Origin: UBA668 sp963720695
GTDB lineage: Bacteria; Actinomycetota; Acidimicrobiia; Acidimicrobiales; Ilumatobacteraceae
Reading direction: 5' to 3'
DNA: 64,000 bases
Assembly (NCBI GenBank): GCA_963720695.1
Contig: CAVRGG010000004.1
Span: forward strand, 992,001-1,056,000
Shown here piece by piece: positions 27,645 through 36,341 of this stretch; positions within the stretch are counted from its first letter, which is position 1; the number at the start of each line of letters is the position of its first letter. A program made the translations under genes and the position numbers. The notes under the pieces are model-generated. The model ran no database searches and was not told the DNA's origin. It saw only the letters and a program-made list of their open reading frames with translations.

Positions 27645-28166
27645 TCACGCGATCTGTGCCGCCGCCCACCTCGCCCAGTCGGCCTGCATCGCAGCCAGCC
27701 GCTTTCCGTGCTCGAGCGCCAGCCGCGCGCATCGGTCGAAGCCGCTGTCGTCCCAGGTCACCGTCTCGTCGACCTGCCGGAGCAGGTCCAATTGGCGATC
27801 GCTCTCGGCTGCCTCCGCGACGAGGAAGTCGCGAGCGGCCGCCGGTTCCACCGACCACAGGAAGAAGACGCGCAGCATCGCATCGCTGCGACGGACCCGC
27901 TCGGGCGTCACCTCGAGCAGCCAGTGCTCGAGCGCCGCATGTCCGAGGTCGGTGATCGCGTATTCCTTGCGGTTGCGAGGCCCGGCATCGGCGGCGACCA
28001 CCAGGCCGTCGTCGGTCATCCGGTTGAGCTCGGTGTACAGCTGGCTCTGCGTGGCCGGCCAGACGAACGCGAGCGACGTCTCGAATCGCTTCAGCAGGTC
28101 CCACCCGCTGGCGGGGTGGTCGGCGAGGAGTCCGAGGAGGGCATGACGAAGGCTCATGCGACGCAT
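27645..28166 (-). CDS. PadR-family transcriptional regulator
   Basis: A 173-residue regulator. The N-terminal winged helix reads MSLRHALLGLLADHPASGWDL and continues with the SQLYTELNRMTDDGLV recognition region; the C-terminal half is the helical dimerisation arm of PadR proteins. ATG 28166 is chosen because GGA sits at good spacing; ATG 28157 or 28169 are alternatives. It is divergent from a membrane-protein/carotenoid-oxygenase pair, and the shared intergenic region holds repeated TGACATGTCA sites, so it likely represses that pair and itself. Confidence 0.9.
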   Translation of the reverse strand: MRRMSLRHALLGLLADHPASGWDLLKRFETSLAFVWPATQSQLYTELNRMTDDGLVVAADAGPRNRKEYAITDLGHAALEHWLLEVTPERVRRSDAMLRVFFLWSVEPAAARDFLVAEAAESDRQLDLLRQVDETVTWDDSGFDRCARLALEHGKRLAAMQADWARWAAAQIA

Positions 28167-28178
28167 CATATTCCACTC

Positions 28179-28207
28179 TTGACATGTCACCAACGAAATC
28201 GTATGGT
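28179..28207 (+). promoter_or_regulatory. Promoter for the 28246 operon
   Basis: A perfect -35 TTGACA (28179-28184), a 17-base spacer and a -10 TATGGT (28202-28207) give a predicted start near 28214, about 32 bases before the ATG at 28246. The -35 overlaps the first TGACATGTCA palindrome, so regulator binding would block RNA polymerase. Confidence 0.6.
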
Positions 28208-28231
28208 TCACATGTCACTTATGACATGTCA
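28180..28231. promoter_or_regulatory. Three operator copies, TGACATGTCA type
   Basis: Perfect 10-bp palindromes TGACATGTCA lie at 28180-28189 and 28222-28231, with a one-mismatch copy TCACATGTCA at 28208-28217. Centres are 28 and 14 bp apart. The core ACATGT resembles the ATGT/ACAT half-sites of known PadR operators. Located between padR and the divergent operon. Confidence 0.65.
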
Positions 28232-28245
28232 GTAAAGGAACTCTC

Positions 28246-28830
28246 ATGTTGTCACTCCGTACCTTCGCCCCGTGGATCACCTACGCCGCCGTGAGCGCCG
28301 TCGCCGACTGGCGACTCGGCGCCGCGATCGCCACCGTCGTCGCCGCCAGGGAGGTGCGTGCGCAGCGTGCACTCGACGGCAACGTCGACGACCTCGCCCG
28401 CTGCACGCGCTGGTTCTTCCTCGCCCTGACGGCGCTGAGCCTGCTCTCCCCGGAGTCACCGCTGCATCGCTTCACGCCGGCGCTGTCGCTGGCGGCGCTC
28501 GGGCTGGCGGCCGCCGACTCGCTGTGGCGTGACCAGCCGTTCACGTTGACGATCGCCCGGCGCAGCACCCCGCCCGAGGTGTGGGAGCACCCGGCGTTCC
28601 TCCACACCAACGTCGTCATCACCCGACTCTGGGCCGCGGCCTTCCTCGTCTCGGCGGCCCTCGTGGCGTGGACGCTGGCAGTGGCCCCGCACGCCACCGC
28701 ACTGTGGGCATCGATCGAGGTGCTCGGCTTCGTGGTCCCCGTCGCCGCCACCGCCACCGTGCGCAACCGTGCCCGCGCCCGCTTCGCAGCATCCGCAGTC
28801 CCCTCCCAACCCGTTCAGCCCACCCACTGA
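28246..28830 (+). CDS. Small integral membrane protein
   Basis: A 194-residue protein with about four to five hydrophobic segments (LTALSLLSPESP, LSLAALGLAAADSLW, AAAFLVSAALVAWTLAV, IEVLGFVVPVAATA) and a short cytoplasmic tail. AAAGGA lies about eight bases before the ATG. No family is recognised with certainty. It is the first gene of a two-gene operon with the carotenoid oxygenase (12-bp gap) and is probably controlled by the divergent PadR protein. Confidence 0.75.
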   Translation: MLSLRTFAPWITYAAVSAVADWRLGAAIATVVAAREVRAQRALDGNVDDLARCTRWFFLALTALSLLSPESPLHRFTPALSLAALGLAAADSLWRDQPFTLTIARRSTPPEVWEHPAFLHTNVVITRLWAAAFLVSAALVAWTLAVAPHATALWASIEVLGFVVPVAATATVRNRARARFAASAVPSQPVQPTH

Positions 28831-28842
28831 GGATCCAGATCC

Positions 28843-30186
28843 ATGACCACCACCACGCCCACCATCACGACCACTTCCACCACCACTTCGGATGGCAAGC
28901 CGACGCCCGCGCACCTCACCGGCAACCGCCGCCCCGTGTCGAGCGAGCTCACCGCGTTCGACCTGCCGGTCACCGGCTCGCTCCCGGCGGCGCTCGACGG
29001 CACGTTCCTCCGCAACGGGCCCAATCCCCACTCCGGATCGTCGCCGCACTGGTTCTTCGGCGATGGCATGATCCACGGGCTCCGCCTCCGTGACGGCCGC
29101 GCCGAGTGGTACCGGAACCGGTACGTGCGCACCGATCAGCTCGCGGGGCGACCGAAGTTCGACGCCGACGGCGCGCTCGATCTGCGCGTGAGCGCCGCCA
29201 ACACCCACGTCGTGCGCCATGCGGGGAGGATCCTCGCCCTCGAGGAGACGGCGCTTCCCTACGAGCTCGACGAGGGCCTCACCACGCTCGGACCCTTCGA
29301 CTTCGGCGGCGCCTTGACGACGGCGATGTCGGCGCATCCCAAGGCGTGTCCGGTCACCGGGGAGCTCCACTTCTTCGGGTACGGCTTCACCCCGCCGTTC
29401 CTGACGTACCACGTCGCTGATGCCCAGGGCCGCCTGATCACCACGCGCGAGGTCGAGGTGCCGGCAGCGACCATGATGCACGACTTCAACATCACTCGCA
29501 CTCACGTCGTCTTCATGGACCTCCCGATGGTGTTCGACCTCGAGCGGGCCATGGCAGGAACGATGCCGTTCCGGTTCGAGCGCGAGTACGGCGCGCGCCT
29601 CGGGGTCCTGCGCCGGGACGACCCGCACGGCGCCGTGCGGTGGTTCGAGGTCGACCCCTGCTACGTGTTCCATCCGTTGAACTCCTACGACGACGGCGAC
29701 ACGATCGTGGTCGACGTCGTCCGCTACCCCCACCTGTGGCTCGACCCGACCGAGCGCACCCCGGCTGTCCTGTGGCGGTGGACCATCGATCTGGTGCACG
29801 GCACGGTGACGGAGACGCAGCTCGACGACCGCCCCTGCGAGTTCCCGCGTGTGGACGATCGGCTCGTCGGCCTGCCGGCAGCCTTCGGCTGGGCCACGGC
29901 CATGGGCTCCGACGACGGAGCCCTCCACGGCTACGACCTGCGCAGCGGTGACGTGGTGACCCACCACTTCGGCCCCGGGAGGACGCCCGGCGAAGGGGTG
30001 TTCGCACCGGCCGACGACCGGCCGGGCGGCGACGGCTGGGTGCTCACGTTCGTCCACGACCGAGCGACGGACCGCAGCGACCTCGTCGTGCTCGACGCCG
30101 CACGGCTCGGCGACGATCCGGTCGCGACCGTGCACCTGCCGGCCCGCGTGCCCGATGGCTTCCACGGCTCGTGGCTGCCCGGCTGA
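28843..30186 (+). CDS. Carotenoid cleavage oxygenase family protein
   Basis: A 447-residue, non-haem iron oxygenase that cleaves double bonds of carotenoids or stilbene-like compounds. The N-terminal GTFLRNGPNP and WFFGDGMIHGLRLRDG are hallmarks. The four iron-binding His are expected at SAHPK, MMHDFNIT, YVFHPLNSYDDG and the final DGFHGSW, all present. Length is normal. The substrate cannot be told; with a PadR regulator next door, an aromatic substrate such as a stilbene is as possible as an apocarotenoid. Confidence 0.9.
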   Translation: MTTTTPTITTTSTTTSDGKPTPAHLTGNRRPVSSELTAFDLPVTGSLPAALDGTFLRNGPNPHSGSSPHWFFGDGMIHGLRLRDGRAEWYRNRYVRTDQLAGRPKFDADGALDLRVSAANTHVVRHAGRILALEETALPYELDEGLTTLGPFDFGGALTTAMSAHPKACPVTGELHFFGYGFTPPFLTYHVADAQGRLITTREVEVPAATMMHDFNITRTHVVFMDLPMVFDLERAMAGTMPFRFEREYGARLGVLRRDDPHGAVRWFEVDPCYVFHPLNSYDDGDTIVVDVVRYPHLWLDPTERTPAVLWRWTIDLVHGTVTETQLDDRPCEFPRVDDRLVGLPAAFGWATAMGSDDGALHGYDLRSGDVVTHHFGPGRTPGEGVFAPADDRPGGDGWVLTFVHDRATDRSDLVVLDAARLGDDPVATVHLPARVPDGFHGSWLPG

Positions 30187-30207
30187 CCGCGCCGGCCCTC
30201 GACGGGC

Positions 30208-31407
30208 TCAGGGAAAGCGAGTCGCCAACCAGTCGGCGACGATCGCCAGCGCCTCGCGACGATGGCCCTCGAGGTAGTGCGGAGCCCCCTCGAGCTCCAC
30301 ATAGGTGACGTCGGCGGCCCCGGCGTTGTCGACGATCTCCTTGGCCTGCCACACCCTGATCTCGGTGTCGGCCGTGGGATGCACGAGCAGCGTCGGCACG
30401 GTGACCCGCGGCATGGTGTCGGCCAGCTTGGCGTGGCTCGACAGGCCTGACCAGGTACTGAGCCATCCGCGGGCGGTCATGGTGCGGCCGAGTCCACCCC
30501 TGCCGTAGTTCGCGTCGAGCGGGTCGGGGAACGCGAACAGGCTGCCCATCGGCCGGTCGTCGGGATCGATCGACAGGTCGAGGTATGCCGGATCGGCGAG
30601 GGTGCGGTAGATCGTGAGGTACTTGGTGAACACCGCCCGCCGACGCAACTCACGCCAGGCGAGCGCGTCGGCACCCTTGTCCACCTCGCGCAACCGGACA
30701 CCCGCGTCGGTCGATTCGGCCAGGCTCGCCTTGGCGATCGCGTCGATCCGGGCGACGCGGGCGACCTGCGCGGCGCGGTAGCGGGTGACCCATGCCGGGT
30801 CGTACTCGCAGGGTTCCGGCCAGGGACGCCAGCCGTTGTCGGGGTGGTACATGTCGAGTTCGGGCACCGTCGAGAACGGATCGGTCTCGTCCGCGACGCT
30901 CGGGTCGATGACCTGCAACATGAACACCCCCTCACCGGGATGGGCCGCCATGCCGATCCAGCCGTCGCCGATCCCCAGTTCGGCCTGCGCGAGCGCCATC
31001 AGGCTGCCGCCTCCGGAGTTGCCCAGCAGCACGACCGCCTCGGCACCACGGCGGATCATCTCGTCGTGCACGGTCTTGACGTCGACGATGCAGTGCTCGT
31101 GGAGGCAGTCGGTGTCGTTGTTCATGTACCTCGTGCCGAAACCGAGCACCGCATAGCCCGCCGCGGCGAGCAGTGGTGCCGCGTAGTGGACGCTGAAGTC
31201 GCCGCGCGGGTGACTGAGGATCACCGCGGTCTTCCACCGCGCACCACCGGGCGGCGTCCAGAGGACCCCCCGCACGAGGGCACCATCGGGGCTCACCAGC
31301 CGGATCGACTCTCGCGGGATCTCGACACCCGGGTCGTCCTCGGCGAGCGGCCAGTAGTTGAGACCGAACGGACGGGCGCCGCCGAGATGGGCATCGAGGT
31401 GCTGCAT
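30208..31407 (-). CDS. Alpha/beta hydrolase
   Basis: A 399-residue hydrolase from ATG 31407 (MQHLDAHLGG). The nucleophile elbow is GNSGGGS; the oxyanion region is LSHPRGDFSVHYA; the acid is probably in VHPTADTEIR and the base His in APHYLEGH. A large insertion (residues ~185-300, Trp/Tyr/Pro-rich) forms a cap. The cytoplasmic location is inferred from the lack of a signal peptide. It is convergent with the carotenoid oxygenase (21-bp gap). The substrate is unknown; an ester or C-C bond hydrolase is likely. Confidence 0.82.
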   Translation of the reverse strand: MQHLDAHLGGARPFGLNYWPLAEDDPGVEIPRESIRLVSPDGALVRGVLWTPPGGARWKTAVILSHPRGDFSVHYAAPLLAAAGYAVLGFGTRYMNNDTDCLHEHCIVDVKTVHDEMIRRGAEAVVLLGNSGGGSLMALAQAELGIGDGWIGMAAHPGEGVFMLQVIDPSVADETDPFSTVPELDMYHPDNGWRPWPEPCEYDPAWVTRYRAAQVARVARIDAIAKASLAESTDAGVRLREVDKGADALAWRELRRRAVFTKYLTIYRTLADPAYLDLSIDPDDRPMGSLFAFPDPLDANYGRGGLGRTMTARGWLSTWSGLSSHAKLADTMPRVTVPTLLVHPTADTEIRVWQAKEIVDNAGAADVTYVELEGAPHYLEGHRREALAIVADWLATRFP

Positions 31408-31468
31408 GTCCGCACGATAGGTCGCACCCACGTCCGTGTTCGGCCCGGAGCAACTAGCGTCGGTCGAG

Positions 31469-32050
31469 ATGCACGACGATGATCCCACCGCCGGCGAGCA
31501 CGCTCTCGCCGCAGTGGCCGAGCGTCAACAGCGCGAGTTGGCGACCTTGGTCGAGGAGCTCGCCGACCTGCGGACCGCGCTGCATCGAACGGAGGCGCTC
31601 CTGGCGTCCGAACGCCAGGCGCGCATCGAGGACCTGGCCAGGATCGCCGTCCTGCGCCACGAGCTCCAGGTGGCCGAGGACCGACCCCGCCCCTCCGATC
31701 GAATGGTCGAGGCACTGGTGCGAGTCCTGCGCGACGAGCGGAACGCCGCGCCCGCACCACGCAAGCCGCTCACCGACGAGGAGGTGTTGCGGCGGTCGTC
31801 CTACTTCGATGGTGCCTGGTACCTCGCCCACAACCCCGACGTCGCCTCGGCCGGTCTCGACCCTGCCCGCCACTACATCGCCCATGGCGCCGCCGAGGGC
31901 CGCAACCCGGGTCCGGCGTTCGACACCTCCTGGTACGTGGCCACGAACCCGGATGCAGCGGGGACGAACCCGTTGCTCCACTTCCTCTCGACGGGGTGCG
32001 TCTCCCGTCGGCTCCCCGCGCCGCCCGACCGTGATGCCGATGAACCCTGA
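31469..32050 (+). CDS. Coiled-coil plus NPDV-repeat protein, likely N-terminal part of the following glycosyltransferase
   Basis: A 193-codon frame from ATG 31469 (MHDDDPTAGE). Residues ~15-75 are a coiled coil (RQQRELATLVEELADLRTAL). Residues ~105-175 hold two repeats of the kind YFDGAWYLAHNPDVASAG and FDTSWYVATNPDAAG, found at the N-terminus of many glycosyltransferases. It stops at TGA 32048-32050. The next gene continues in the same frame nine bases later and opens with two more repeats of the same kind. A single gene broken by a nonsense change, or TGA readthrough, is as likely as two separate genes. Confidence 0.65.
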   Translation: MHDDDPTAGEHALAAVAERQQRELATLVEELADLRTALHRTEALLASERQARIEDLARIAVLRHELQVAEDRPRPSDRMVEALVRVLRDERNAAPAPRKPLTDEEVLRRSSYFDGAWYLAHNPDVASAGLDPARHYIAHGAAEGRNPGPAFDTSWYVATNPDAAGTNPLLHFLSTGCVSRRLPAPPDRDADEP

Positions 32051-32059
32051 CCCCGCGAC

Positions 32060-34459
32060 GTGGTCGCCGCGTCGGCGTTGTTCGACCCCCAGTGGTACCG
32101 GCAGCGATATCCGGACGTCGCCCTCTGTCGGCTCGACCCGATCGACCACTATCTCGTTGCCGGCGCGCTGCTCGGGCGGGACCCGGGGCCCTCGTTCAGC
32201 ACCACCGCCTACCTCGACGCCCACCCCGAGGTGGCTGCCGCGGGGATGAACCCGCTCGTCCACTACGAGCGGTTCGGACGCAGCGAAGGTCGAGCGATCG
32301 AACCTGCGGGCGACGACCGGGCCGGATCCACCCACGGCGACTCGGTCGAGCCCGTCGCCGCACCGAGCGTTCGATCACGGGTGATCGCCGGCGCCCACAT
32401 GCCGCAGCCGTCCCGCCCCCGCATCCTCCTCGTGGGTCACGCCGGCGGAGCGAGCCTGTTCGGCGCCGAGCGCAGCTTCCTGCACGTCCTGGAGGCCTTG
32501 CACGTGATCGGCTTCGACGTCGTCGCCGTCCTCCCCTCTGACGACAACCCTGCCTACGTGGATCGAGTGCTCGCCGGGTCGATCGCGGTCCACATCGCTC
32601 CCGTCCCCCGTCGACGGCCTCGGCGACCCGCCGACGAACGACTGGTGGAGCACTACCGCCACGTCATTCGGCTCCACGGCGTGTGCGCGGTGCACGCCAA
32701 CACCGTCGTGCCCCGGGAACCGGTGTTGGCCGCCCGATCGCTCGGGCTGCCGGTCGTGGTGCACGCCCGCGAGGTCCCGACGCACGACCCTGTCCTGTGC
32801 GACTGGCTGGAGACCACCCCCGAGGAGCTCGCCGCATCGGTGCTCGCCGACGCCGACCACGTCGTGGCCGTGTCGAGGTCCGTCGCGTCGGCGTTCCCAC
32901 TCGATGGCCGGACCACGGTGGCCCCGAACGTCGCCGATGTGGCCGAGTTCCACCGGACCACCCCTCAGGGACCCGTGCGGGTGGCGCTGATCGGCAACAC
33001 CGTCGAGAAGAAGGGTGTGCTCGACTTCGTCGCCATGGCTCGTCTGCTCGAGCCGAGGATCGACGCCACGTTCCTGATCATCGGCCAACCGTCGCCCCTC
33101 ACCTTGCGCCTTCGCGCCGAGGGACTCCCGGCCAACGTGGTCCTGGCCGGCTACGTGGACTCGTCGGCCGAGGCACAGCAGATGGCCGACGTCGTCGTCA
33201 GCATGACCACGACGTACGAGGCCTACGGACGATCCGTGTTGGAGGCGATGGCAGCGGGGAACCCGGTCGTCGCGTACGACCGAGGCGGTTTCCAGGAGAT
33301 GGTGGACGACGGGGTCACCGGCTTCCTGGTCGCTGGGGACGACGTGACGATGTTCGCACGACGAGTGGAGGAGCTCTGTTTCGACGAGTCGTTGCGGACT
33401 CGGATGGGAGACGCCGCTCGTGCAGTCGTTGCGGTCCGCAACTCCCCGGCCTCACTCGCCGCCACGCTCGCGTCGGTCTACCGCACGGTGCTTCCTCCAC
33501 CGGAGATCGCACTCGAGCGGCGGGCCGACCTGGAGCTCGCGTTCGCGTCGCGCAACCTCACCGGCCACCGCGAGCCCTTCTACATCGGCAACCGTGCCCG
33601 CTTCGCCCACAACTCGGGCGTGGCGTTCCTCTCCGGCAACCGGCTCGCGTGCGTCTCTCTCCTGGGCCAGCAGATGTTCTTGGTACGACACGATCCCGAA
33701 GGCGGCACGCTGTCGGTGATCGACCGCATCGACACGGTCGACGGTGACACTCGCTGCTCCACCGACCTCATCGACTCCGATGGAGCCGACCGGCTGGTGA
33801 CCCCGAACTGCGAACGGCTGTCCGTCACCACATATCGCGTCGTCGACGACCACCTCGTCGTCGAACAGTCCGTCGGACTCGACGGGCCCGACGCCGGGTA
33901 CTGCCACGGAGCGGTCTTCGTGCCCGACCACCCGGACCTCATCGCCGTCGCCACCACCACCGGCGACTGCAGCATTCGTGTGCTCTCGCTCTCGCAGCGA
34001 CGCTCCGTCGCCCGATTCGTGGACCCGGGGTGGCTCCCGAAGGACCTCTGTTTCCTCGGCCCTCGGCTGATGATCGTCGCCCAGATGCGCCGACCCGTCG
34101 GTCGCGAGCCCGGCGTCCGCCACGACGCGCGCCTCGTGACGGTCCAGATCGACGACGACTGGTCGTTCCGCACCGTCGCCACGATCGACATCCCGGACAA
34201 CACCGTCGATGGGTGTTCGTCGGACGGCCGGCGTGTCGTCGTCGCGGTCCAGTCGGACGACACCGTGTTGGAGTTCGCCGTCGAGGGCGCGACGCTGCGG
34301 CAGACGGCGCGCCACCGCGGCTTCTCGTTCCCGCACGCGGCGGCGGTGTCTCCCGACGGCCGATGGCTCGCCGTCGCCAACTACGGCACCAACACGCTGG
34401 TCGTGCGACCCATAGCGGTCGAGATCAGTCGGCCGGACGCTCCACCAGCGTCGCCCTGA
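32060..34459 (+). CDS. Family 4-type glycosyltransferase with N-terminal NPDV repeats and C-terminal beta-propeller
   Basis: A 799-codon frame from GTG 32060 with no visible ribosome-binding site. Residues ~5-75 have two repeats (LFDPQWYRQRYPDV, AYLDAHPEVAAAGMNPLVHY). Residues ~115-470 are a GT-B glycosyltransferase: HAGGASLFGAERS at the N-lobe, then VALIGNTVEKKGVLDFV and the donor-site YEAYGRSVLEAMAAGNPVVA. Residues ~500-799 form a repeated-strand propeller (NSGVAFLSGNRLACVSL, PHAAAVSPDGRWLAVANYG). It likely builds surface polysaccharide. Its end overlaps the convergent protease gene by 35 bp. Confidence 0.82.
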   Translation: MVAASALFDPQWYRQRYPDVALCRLDPIDHYLVAGALLGRDPGPSFSTTAYLDAHPEVAAAGMNPLVHYERFGRSEGRAIEPAGDDRAGSTHGDSVEPVAAPSVRSRVIAGAHMPQPSRPRILLVGHAGGASLFGAERSFLHVLEALHVIGFDVVAVLPSDDNPAYVDRVLAGSIAVHIAPVPRRRPRRPADERLVEHYRHVIRLHGVCAVHANTVVPREPVLAARSLGLPVVVHAREVPTHDPVLCDWLETTPEELAASVLADADHVVAVSRSVASAFPLDGRTTVAPNVADVAEFHRTTPQGPVRVALIGNTVEKKGVLDFVAMARLLEPRIDATFLIIGQPSPLTLRLRAEGLPANVVLAGYVDSSAEAQQMADVVVSMTTTYEAYGRSVLEAMAAGNPVVAYDRGGFQEMVDDGVTGFLVAGDDVTMFARRVEELCFDESLRTRMGDAARAVVAVRNSPASLAATLASVYRTVLPPPEIALERRADLELAFASRNLTGHREPFYIGNRARFAHNSGVAFLSGNRLACVSLLGQQMFLVRHDPEGGTLSVIDRIDTVDGDTRCSTDLIDSDGADRLVTPNCERLSVTTYRVVDDHLVVEQSVGLDGPDAGYCHGAVFVPDHPDLIAVATTTGDCSIRVLSLSQRRSVARFVDPGWLPKDLCFLGPRLMIVAQMRRPVGREPGVRHDARLVTVQIDDDWSFRTVATIDIPDNTVDGCSSDGRRVVVAVQSDDTVLEFAVEGATLRQTARHRGFSFPHAAAVSPDGRWLAVANYGTNTLVVRPIAVEISRPDAPPASP

Positions 34460-35609
34460 GCGTCACGGCTTCGCCGTCTCGGCGCACGTCGATCTCGACG
34501 ACGTCGCCGGGTGAATGCTCGCGAATGGTCGCCACGAGACCTGCCTCACCGGTGATGGGATCACCATCGAGCGCGACCACAGCGTCGCCGACCTTCAGCC
34601 CTGCGTCGGCGGCCGGCGAGTCGGCGACCACATCCGTCACCAGCGCGCCGCTGCCGCCGTCGTCGCGCGGTCCGACCTTCACGCCCAGGAACGCGGACGC
34701 CGGCACGTCGCCGCCCGCCGAGGCGCGCAGCACGTCGATGGACGGCAACAACTCTGCGTTCGAGATCGCGAAGCCGAGGTTGTTCGCCTGGGTGCCGTCG
34801 TCGGCGACGGCGACGAACGTCACGATGCCGATGACCTGCCCGAGCGAGTTGACGAGCGGTCCCCCCGAGTTGCCCGACGAGATCGGCGCGTCGGTCTGGA
34901 TCAATCCCTTGAGGGCACTGTCGAGGTGCGCCGACGTCCTGTTGAGCGCCGACACGACGCCGACGGTCACCGACGGATCACCGTCGAGGCCGAGCGCGAA
35001 CCCCACCGCGGCCACGGCGTCACCGACCCTGACGTCGGCGGGATCGGCGAACTCGGCCGGGCGGAGTCCGTCCGCCTCGATCCGTACCAGCGCCAGGTCG
35101 CGGCCTGGGTCGGCCACCACCACGGTGCCGACGCGGGGTTCGGTCTCCCCCGGCAACCGCACGGCCACCGTGCCGGCCGACGAGACGACGTGGGCGTTGG
35201 TGACGATCTCGCCATCGGCGGTGAGGACCACGCCGGTTCCCGAACCGTGCACCACGGAGCCGTTCTCGGTGACGACCGTCTCGATGCTGACGATGCTCGG
35301 GCCGATCGCGCTCGCCGCGGCAAAGGCATCCATCGGCGGCAGCGACTCCGTCCTCGGCGGAGCCTGGACGAGACCGAGCGTCGACGGCGTCCGAGCCGGA
35401 GCACCGTTGTCGGCGGCGAGTCGCGTCCCGATGACGGCGCCGGTGAGTCCGCACACCCACGCGACGAGTCCGACGAGGAGCAGCGAGAGAAGCGGACGAT
35501 GTCGGGCGCGCTCGACGATGGACGGCGGCGGCTCGACCGCCGGTTCCGCTTCAGCAGGACTGTCGGGAATCGGGTCGGGGAAGGGTTCGTCGAACTCGTT
35601 GTCGATCAC
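34425..35609 (-). CDS. HtrA/DegP-like membrane serine protease with PDZ domain
   Basis: A 394-residue protein from GTG 35609. It has an acidic/Pro-rich cytoplasmic N-terminus, a membrane helix at ~40-62, a trypsin-like domain with the catalytic triad in NAHVVSS (His), GRDLALVRI (Asp) and ISSGNSGGPLV (Ser), and one PDZ domain (~285-394, with DSPAADAGLKVGDAVVALDG). The protease faces outside the membrane and would degrade or process misfolded exported proteins. Length is normal for an actinobacterial HtrA. Confidence 0.92.
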   Translation of the reverse strand: MIDNEFDEPFPDPIPDSPAEAEPAVEPPPSIVERARHRPLLSLLLVGLVAWVCGLTGAVIGTRLAADNGAPARTPSTLGLVQAPPRTESLPPMDAFAAASAIGPSIVSIETVVTENGSVVHGSGTGVVLTADGEIVTNAHVVSSAGTVAVRLPGETEPRVGTVVVADPGRDLALVRIEADGLRPAEFADPADVRVGDAVAAVGFALGLDGDPSVTVGVVSALNRTSAHLDSALKGLIQTDAPISSGNSGGPLVNSLGQVIGIVTFVAVADDGTQANNLGFAISNAELLPSIDVLRASAGGDVPASAFLGVKVGPRDDGGSGALVTDVVADSPAADAGLKVGDAVVALDGDPITGEAGLVATIREHSPGDVVEIDVRRDGEAVTLRATLVERPAD

Positions 35610-35640
35610 GGACCTTCATCGTCGCATCCTTTGCCCCCGA

Positions 35641-36264
35641 TCACCCGGTCAGGTCCAGTTCGAAGTGATCGCCGACGCGGCGGAATCCCATCCGCTCGAG
35701 ATAGCTGGAATGGAACTCGGCGCCGGGCGCGGAACACACGCGATCGACGCCCAACCGGCGGAAGACTCCCCTCCCCTTGCCGTAGAGCCAGGTCGAGATC
35801 AACGAGTCGCGGTACGGCTTGATCACGTGGTCGAGCAGTACGTGGAGATCAGAACCCTCGACACGCCCGATGAGCACGCCGGCAGGGAGCCCGTCACGCA
35901 TCGTCAGCATCGCCACGGTGTGCCCGTCGGGAGCGGGCAGCTGAAAGGTCGGTTGGAAGCGGTGGATGTCACCGAGGTGGTAGCCCACGAAGTCGACCAG
36001 GAACGGCGAGTCGAGCGGTACCACCGTCACACCCAGGTTCCGTTTGCCGCCGAGCTCGGCGCGCAGGAACCAGATGTTCAAGGCGGCGATCGAGGTGTTG
36101 GTGAGCACGATCGGGACCGAACCGATCATCGCGCCGTACACGGCGAAGGTGACCGAACCCACGAGCGACAGTGCGCGGAGCCGGACGACCGACGTCATCG
36201 CCAGCGAGAGCACGACGAGGACGGAGGCGACGTAGCCGACCAGTTCGGTGAAGTTCATGTCCAT
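35641..36264 (-). CDS. Membrane protein with C-terminal GNAT-like domain
   Basis: A 207-residue protein. Residues 1-75 form two to three membrane helices resembling the YgjV-type inner membrane family (FTELVGYVASVLVVLSLAM, LVGSVTFAVYGAMIGS, LTNTSIAALNIWFL). Residues ~85-207 resemble an N-acetyltransferase fold, including a MLTMRDGLPAGVLIG strand and a C-terminal SSYLERMGFRRVGDHFEL. The start could be ATG 36264 or 36258. The function is unknown. Confidence 0.72.
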   Translation of the reverse strand: MDMNFTELVGYVASVLVVLSLAMTSVVRLRALSLVGSVTFAVYGAMIGSVPIVLTNTSIAALNIWFLRAELGGKRNLGVTVVPLDSPFLVDFVGYHLGDIHRFQPTFQLPAPDGHTVAMLTMRDGLPAGVLIGRVEGSDLHVLLDHVIKPYRDSLISTWLYGKGRGVFRRLGVDRVCSAPGAEFHSSYLERMGFRRVGDHFELDLTG

Positions 36265-36341
36265 CAGCGTGCCGGGCGTTCGTGCTCAGCGGGCAGGGCC
36301 GGCGGGAGTATCGTCCGTGCCGTGATGACGGTCTGGTCGCG

